The position numbers were made by a program, and so were the translations under genes. The notes below the pieces were generated by a model. That model was not told where the DNA came from. It ran no database searches and saw nothing but the letters and a program-made list of their open reading frames with translations. Of a stretch of 64,000 nt of DNA, positions 60,409-64,000 are shown one piece after another; the first letter of the stretch is position 1; every line of letters starts with the position of its first letter. The DNA comes from Oscillospiraceae bacterium (GTDB taxonomy: Bacteria > Bacillota > Clostridia > Oscillospirales > Oscillospiraceae), in NCBI GenBank assembly GCA_017436035.1, contig JAFSDV010000033.1, forward strand, positions 1 to 64,000. Direction: 5' to 3'.

Positions 60409-60948
60409 TCAAAGTACGGTATTTTTCAGCAGCTCCCGGACAGAATCCAGCCGGTTTTTCACCGTTCCGTCCACCCGCCTGCCGTCATAATCCAGGCGCA
60501 CACCGCCCAAAACCGCCGGGTCTACCCGGTTTACCAGCTCGATCGTTTTGCCGGTAAGCTTTGTCAGCTTTTGTGTCAGACGGGCAGACTGCTCCCCGGT
60601 CAGCGCCACCGCTGTGACTGCCTGAACGTTCACAATACCGTGCGCAACATTGTACTGTGTCCGGTATGCTTTGCAGCAATCTCCAAATTGACGCACATAG
60701 CCCTGCTCGGTCAAAATCTTCAGGAAATTCAGCACATAAATATGCACCTGCCCCCGGAAGCTTTGATCCAGGATCCCGCAGCGCTCGGCTTTCGGCAGAT
60801 TGGGCGCAGCCAGCAGCCGCAAAAACTCCGGCTCCTGTTCAAACGCCTGATCCAGCACATTCAGCTGTGTCAGGATCTGCTGATCCAAGCCCTCATCTTT
60901 TGCCAGCAGAAACAACGCCTCTGCATAGGTATTGGCAGCCTGGGTCAT
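60409..60948 (-). CDS. atpH: ATP synthase delta subunit
   Basis: A 179-residue protein (MTQAANTYAEALFLLAKDEG) with the helical N-terminal domain that binds alpha and the C-terminal segment KTIELVNRVDPAVLGGVRLD, typical of AtpH. It links the b-subunit stalk to F1. It overlaps atpF by 4 bp. Confidence 0.93.
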   Translation of the reverse strand: MTQAANTYAEALFLLAKDEGLDQQILTQLNVLDQAFEQEPEFLRLLAAPNLPKAERCGILDQSFRGQVHIYVLNFLKILTEQGYVRQFGDCCKAYRTQYNVAHGIVNVQAVTAVALTGEQSARLTQKLTKLTGKTIELVNRVDPAVLGGVRLDYDGRRVDGTVKNRLDSVRELLKNTVL

Positions 60949-61451
60949 GCTTCATCACCCAATTCCTGAATAAATTGATCCACCAGCGCAGACTGATCTG
61001 CTTCCTGCAGCTCTCTGCCTACCACCTTTCCGGCAATAGCCAGCGCGATCACAGAGATCTCGTCCTTTGCGTCGTTGATGGCTTTTTTCTTTTCCTGTTC
61101 GATATCCGCAGATGCCTTCCGCCGAATCGCCTCTGCCTCCCGGTTTGCCTCCCGGAGGATCTCCTCCTCCCGGGCCTGTCCCCGGGCAACCGCTTCCTTG
61201 ACCATCCGTTCGCTGGTCTGGGTTGCCTCGGACAGCTTCTGCCGGTAATCGCCCCGCATTGCTTCCGCATCATCCTTTGCCTGATGGGCATCGGCATACA
61301 GACCGTCGATCTCGTTCTGGCGGTCTGTAATGATCTTCATCACAGGACCAAATAAGAATTTTTTTGCTACAAAGAAAATTGTCAGAGTGTTCAGCAGAGT
61401 GAACAGTGCGGTCCAAAAGTTTACACCGACAAATGCTTCAAATTGTCCCAC
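60945..61451 (-). CDS. atpF: ATP synthase Fo b subunit
   Basis: A 168-residue stator subunit with one N-terminal membrane helix (WTALFTLLNTLTIFFVAKKF) and a long charged coiled coil (DAHQAKDDAEAMRGDYRQKL; EEEILREANREAEAIRRKAS). It dimerises to form the peripheral stalk. Confidence 0.92.
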   Translation of the reverse strand: MGQFEAFVGVNFWTALFTLLNTLTIFFVAKKFLFGPVMKIITDRQNEIDGLYADAHQAKDDAEAMRGDYRQKLSEATQTSERMVKEAVARGQAREEEILREANREAEAIRRKASADIEQEKKKAINDAKDEISVIALAIAGKVVGRELQEADQSALVDQFIQELGDEA

Positions 61452-61488
61452 TTCTGCAAACTCCTTTCATATTGATCAAAAAAGAGAA

Positions 61489-61734
61489 TTACAGCAGGAA
61501 CATGATCAGCAATGCGATGACCAGCGAGTAAATACCGGTGGTTTCCGCAATTGCACAGCCCATAATCATTGTAGAACGCAGTGTGCCGACAGCCTCAGGC
61601 TGACGTGCCATGCCGTCCAGAGCATGGGCTACGGCATTACCTTCACCAACACCGGGACCGATTGCACCGATTCCCATACACAGTCCCGCACCGATTGCCT
61701 TGCCGGCGATTGCGATTGCAGTTGCTAATTCCAT
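61489..61734 (-). CDS. atpE: ATP synthase c subunit with two-carboxylate ion site
   Basis: An 81-residue two-helix proteolipid. Helix 1 contains GPGVGEGNAVAHALDGMARQ with Glu31, and helix 2 GCAIAETTGIYSLVIALLIM with Glu64 and Thr65. The GPGxGxG and AExTGIYSLVIAL motifs are those of Na+-binding rings such as Ilyobacter (Gln32, Glu65, Ser66). Here the Gln position is Glu, the two-carboxylate pattern reported for the Na+-driven Fusobacterium ring. It forms the rotor ring and passes ions across the membrane. Confidence 0.95.
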   Translation of the reverse strand: MELATAIAIAGKAIGAGLCMGIGAIGPGVGEGNAVAHALDGMARQPEAVGTLRSTMIMGCAIAETTGIYSLVIALLIMFLL

Positions 61735-61787
61735 AAACAGTTCCTCCTAAATAAATATTTATATTGCTATATTTATGGGTAAACGAC

Positions 61788-62687
61788 TTAAGATGGCGTA
61801 TGCTCTTTCGGTTCGGGCAGCGACCCGGCGATATAGACCATGGTCAGCAGGCTGAACACATACGCCTGTACAAATCCGGAAAACAGGTCAAAATAGCACG
61901 AGAGCACCGCCGGGATACCGTATGCCAAAATAGGTACGCCGGATAACACGCCCGCTGCCTGCAGCAGACCGAAGAATCCTAAAAGCAAGGAAACCAGTCC
62001 AAAAACCATCGAGGCTTTTTTCTTCTTTTTCTTCCACACAAGCAGCAGCCCTGCGCCCACTGCCACCAGAATCGCCCCAACCAGCCAGCCGCTGGAGGAG
62101 ATCAGATTCAGCACCGCCACGGATGCCGCGCTGAGTGCAGCATAAATAATGGTTGTAATAACTCCACCGCCTGCCACATTGCCGAAATGACGGAACGCCA
62201 TAGACAGCGGCTGGGCGATCTCAGAAACAACATTCATCGGTGTCATCACGACGATGGGCTCTGTAAATCCCTTTAACCAACCTAAAAAACCGTTGTTCTT
62301 AATATTATTATACCAAATGACCGCCGTAACCATCAACGCCCATACGATCACGCAGCTGATATCTGCTGTGGCTGACCGCAAAAAGCCGGTCAAGCCGATC
62401 AACGAACCGCAGATCGAGCTAAGGAAAATCGTTCCGATAAAGGGCATCCAGTGTGCATTATGAGCACCCATTGTTTCTACCACCATATTGTGGAGCATCA
62501 TAACGCCCTTTTCAACCAGTACCTGCTTGCCGTCAGGTCTTTTCTTCAGCCCCTTGCCTAAATAAACACAAGCCCAGCACAGCAGTACTGTTACCAACAG
62601 AAAGGAAACGGTGGTCTGGGTAATGGGAATACCACCAAAGATCGGTATCGTAAAGTACACAAACGCACCGGTAACATTCAGTTCCAT
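61788..62687 (-). CDS. atpB: ATP synthase a subunit with an inserted Lys-rich segment
   Basis: A 299-residue membrane stator subunit. The essential Arg166 lies in EIAQPLSMAFRHFGNVAGGG, and the terminal helices IPAVLSCYFDLFSGFVQAYV and SLLTMVYIAGSL match AtpB. Between them, residues about 197-247 add two extra hydrophobic stretches around a cluster of lysines (WLVGAILVAVGAGLLLVW, KKKKKK, ASMVFGLVSLLLGFFGLL) not found in the common family pattern, where helices 5 and 6 follow closely. This may change stator architecture. It lies 53 bp upstream of atpE. Confidence 0.92.
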   Translation of the reverse strand: MELNVTGAFVYFTIPIFGGIPITQTTVSFLLVTVLLCWACVYLGKGLKKRPDGKQVLVEKGVMMLHNMVVETMGAHNAHWMPFIGTIFLSSICGSLIGLTGFLRSATADISCVIVWALMVTAVIWYNNIKNNGFLGWLKGFTEPIVVMTPMNVVSEIAQPLSMAFRHFGNVAGGGVITTIIYAALSAASVAVLNLISSSGWLVGAILVAVGAGLLLVWKKKKKKASMVFGLVSLLLGFFGLLQAAGVLSGVPILAYGIPAVLSCYFDLFSGFVQAYVFSLLTMVYIAGSLPEPKEHTPS

Positions 62688-62693
62688 ACCGTT

Positions 62694-63089
62694 TTATGCC
62701 CCTTTCTTTCTGAAAAATTCAGCGATCGTAATGATCGGCCGCACAAACAGCAGCGGCAGCACCAATGACAAAATGTCAAAATATCCGCTTTTTGCACAAA
62801 TGAACAGTAAGCCCGCCAGGACCAAAATCCGGATGGGGTAAGACCCTTTGATCATTTTTTTGCCGCCTTCCACATCCTGCCCCTCTGCCCGATCTGCCGC
62901 CAGGCTTGTTATAACAGCCATAAAGAAAAAATTCCCCGTGGCAAGCAACGCACCTGCAATTCCCCCCAGCAGCACTGACAGACTGAACCTTCCCAAAAGG
63001 ACATACGCTCCGAATGTTACAGCCAGACAAATCGCCTGCCCCAGCGCAATAACTGCTGTTTCTTTGAAAACAATCTTCCGGGATTCCAT
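62694..63089 (-). CDS. atpI: ATP synthase AtpI-like assembly protein
   Basis: A 131-residue membrane protein (MESRKIVFKETAVIALGQAI; LSVLLGGIAGALLATGNFFF; VLAGLLFICAKSGYFDILSL; ILSLVLPLLFVRPIITIAEF) with four helices and the G-rich second helix of ATP synthase I proteins, which aid c-ring assembly and cation uptake. It lies 6 bp before atpB. Confidence 0.82.
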   Translation of the reverse strand: MESRKIVFKETAVIALGQAICLAVTFGAYVLLGRFSLSVLLGGIAGALLATGNFFFMAVITSLAADRAEGQDVEGGKKMIKGSYPIRILVLAGLLFICAKSGYFDILSLVLPLLFVRPIITIAEFFRKKGA

Positions 63090-63105
63090 GGGCTCTCCTC
63101 ACAAA

Positions 63106-63360
63106 TCATGAATGGTCATTAAAAGAAACCGTGCCGTCATCTTCCTTCTTCTGTCGGGACATACGCTCCATTGCCTTGAGGGATGTCCGCAGCCCGTCTG
63201 CTGCGCAGATCAGCCCCAGTACCACGCCCGCAATGATCACCCACACGCCCCAGTCAAACCGCTGACGCAGCCAAACCGCAAGCAGCAAAAAACCGCCAAG
63301 GGGCATTGCCACAGAAAGGCCAAGCTGTGTAAGCCAAATCAGCAAGCTCAGATTTTTCAT
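63106..63360 (-). CDS. AtpZ/ATPase gene 1-like membrane protein
   Basis: An 84-residue protein with two membrane helices (LIWLTQLGLSVAMPLGGFLL; VWVIIAGVVLGLICAADGLR) and a charged tail. The WLTQLGLSVAxPxxGGF pattern is typical of AtpZ-type proteins that precede AtpI in Clostridia atp operons and may help assembly or magnesium/calcium transport. It is the first gene of the operon. Confidence 0.82.
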   Translation of the reverse strand: MKNLSLLIWLTQLGLSVAMPLGGFLLLAVWLRQRFDWGVWVIIAGVVLGLICAADGLRTSLKAMERMSRQKKEDDGTVSFNDHS

Positions 63361-63407
63361 ACACCCACCGCTCCTAAACGCCAGTTCCTCTACATATTGT
63401 ACTGCTT

Positions 63408-63436
63408 ATTATATCCCAAGCTGCCAAAACTTGCAA
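63408..63436 (-). promoter_or_regulatory. Promoter of the atp operon
   Basis: On the minus strand TTGCAA (63436-63431), a 17-bp spacer and TATAAT (63413-63408), with start near 63401, about 40 bp before the first gene. The rest of 63361-63591 holds only this and a weak TAAAAT (63550-63555) for the divergent helicase gene. Confidence 0.75.
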
Positions 63437-63591
63437 GCAGTATTTCAAATAATCGCGATAAATGCACCTATATTGGGTCATTGGACTATTCTCCCCAATT
63501 ATCAGGAAAAGATTTGCCGATAGGGCTTTTCATTTTGCTTCAAATATTGTAAAATAGCCTCACATAGAATCTGCATAGGAGAATGTGTATT

Positions 63592-64000
63592 TTGGGTGAC
63601 ATGGAAATGGAAATTTTACAGGGTACAGTCAGTGCCGTTGTGTTTCAAAACTACGACAACGGCTATGCTGTGCTGCGCCTTCGGTGCGAAAATTCTGAAA
63701 CCGTCACCGTGGTAGGCACGATTCCCCTGCCCGCTGTGGGAGAACGGCTGATGGTAACCGGCAAATGGAGCACCCACTCCAGCTACGGTCGTCAGTTTGA
63801 GGCAGAGTTTTTAGAGCGTCTGATGCCCCAGACCTCTGCCGATATTATGGCTTATCTTTCCGGCAGGGTCATTAAAGGTATTGGTCCGAAGATGGCAGCA
63901 CGAATCGTATCCCATTTTGGAGAGCAGACCCTGCTGGTTATGGAGCGGGAGCCGGAACGGCTTTCTGAGGTCAGCGGAATCTCCGACACCCGGGCGACCA
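63592..64000 (+). CDS. recD2: RecD2-like helicase, N-terminal part
   Basis: The gene runs off the right edge. The start is either TTG at 63592 (AGGAG ten bases upstream) or ATG at 63601. The 136 visible residues begin MEMEILQGTVSAVVFQNYDN, followed by GYAVLRL and VVGTIPLPAVGERLMVTGKW, an OB-type N-terminal domain. A helix-hairpin-helix follows (LSGRVIKGIGPKMAARIVSH, PERLSEVSGIS). This is the conserved front of RecD2, a 5'-3' DNA helicase that acts without RecBC. The ATPase motifs lie outside the window. Confidence 0.88.
   Translation, partial: MGDMEMEILQGTVSAVVFQNYDNGYAVLRLRCENSETVTVVGTIPLPAVGERLMVTGKWSTHSSYGRQFEAEFLERLMPQTSADIMAYLSGRVIKGIGPKMAARIVSHFGEQTLLVMEREPERLSEVSGISDTRAT

Overview
The window looks like a chromosome segment of a gut-type Gram-positive Clostridia, most likely of the Oscillospiraceae/Ruminococcaceae group. 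This is inferred from near-neutral GC content, AGGAGG-type ribosome binding sites, consensus TTGACA/TATAAT promoters, SipW/TasA-type secretion genes, and the gene content (acetate kinase, TmcAL, type III pantothenate kinase, AtpI/AtpZ-headed F-type ATPase operon). No 16S gene or other species marker is present.

Region 1 (1 to about 34,090) is a siphovirus-type prophage whose left end lies outside the window. Reading leftward on the minus strand it carries an early region (Cro-like regulator, PD-(D/E)XK exonuclease, recombination partner, DUF927 helicase, a 396-bp iteron array that may be the phage origin, a DEAD-box helicase, VRR-NUC nuclease, methyltransferase and many small Cys-rich or DUF551 proteins), a late regulator, and a packaging/head/tail module (TerL with a fused small-subunit-like N-terminus, portal, MuF-like protein with an HExxH domain, scaffold, major capsid, connectors, tail tube, Gp15, tape measure, S74-type tail protein, baseplate protein). 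On the plus strand the lysogeny block holds a CI-like repressor with an ImmA/IrrE protease, an exported conversion candidate, another XRE regulator and the integrase. A DUF3800 gene preceded by a small structured RNA sits on the minus strand beside the integrase. The prophage abuts the 3' end of a tRNA-Leu(CAG) gene.

Region 2 (34,071 to 43,371) is ordinary host chromosome: tRNA-Leu, YgiQ radical SAM protein, VanZ-like protein, tRNA-Ser(TGA), HAD phosphatase, coaX, a YfcE-like phosphodiesterase, three small coupled hypothetical genes, ackA and tmcAL.

Region 3 (43,424 to 55,833) is the most striking part: a leftward operon of six TasA/camelysin-type exported proteins with SipW-type signal sequences, one sortase-type anchored protein, two SipW-like signal peptidases, two tiny membrane proteins and a TetR regulator. 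Upstream are two terminator modules around a small zinc-ribbon (KTR-like) gene, then a 246-bp segment bounded by perfect 65-bp inverted repeats, and a tyrosine recombinase gene ending 13 bp beyond the repeat. The segment carries an exact TTGACA-17-TATAAT promoter that now points at the operon. I read this as a phase-variable surface fibre or matrix system in which promoter inversion, attenuation and TetR control are layered. A two-hairpin element recurs three times between genes of the operon.

Region 4 (56,029 to 64,000) is the F-type ATP synthase operon (atpZ-like, atpI, B, E, F, H, A, G, D, C) on the minus strand. Its c subunit has the two-carboxylate ion-binding pattern known from Na+-driven rotors, and a MITE-like element lies between atpG and atpD. 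A divergent recD2-like helicase gene runs off the right edge.
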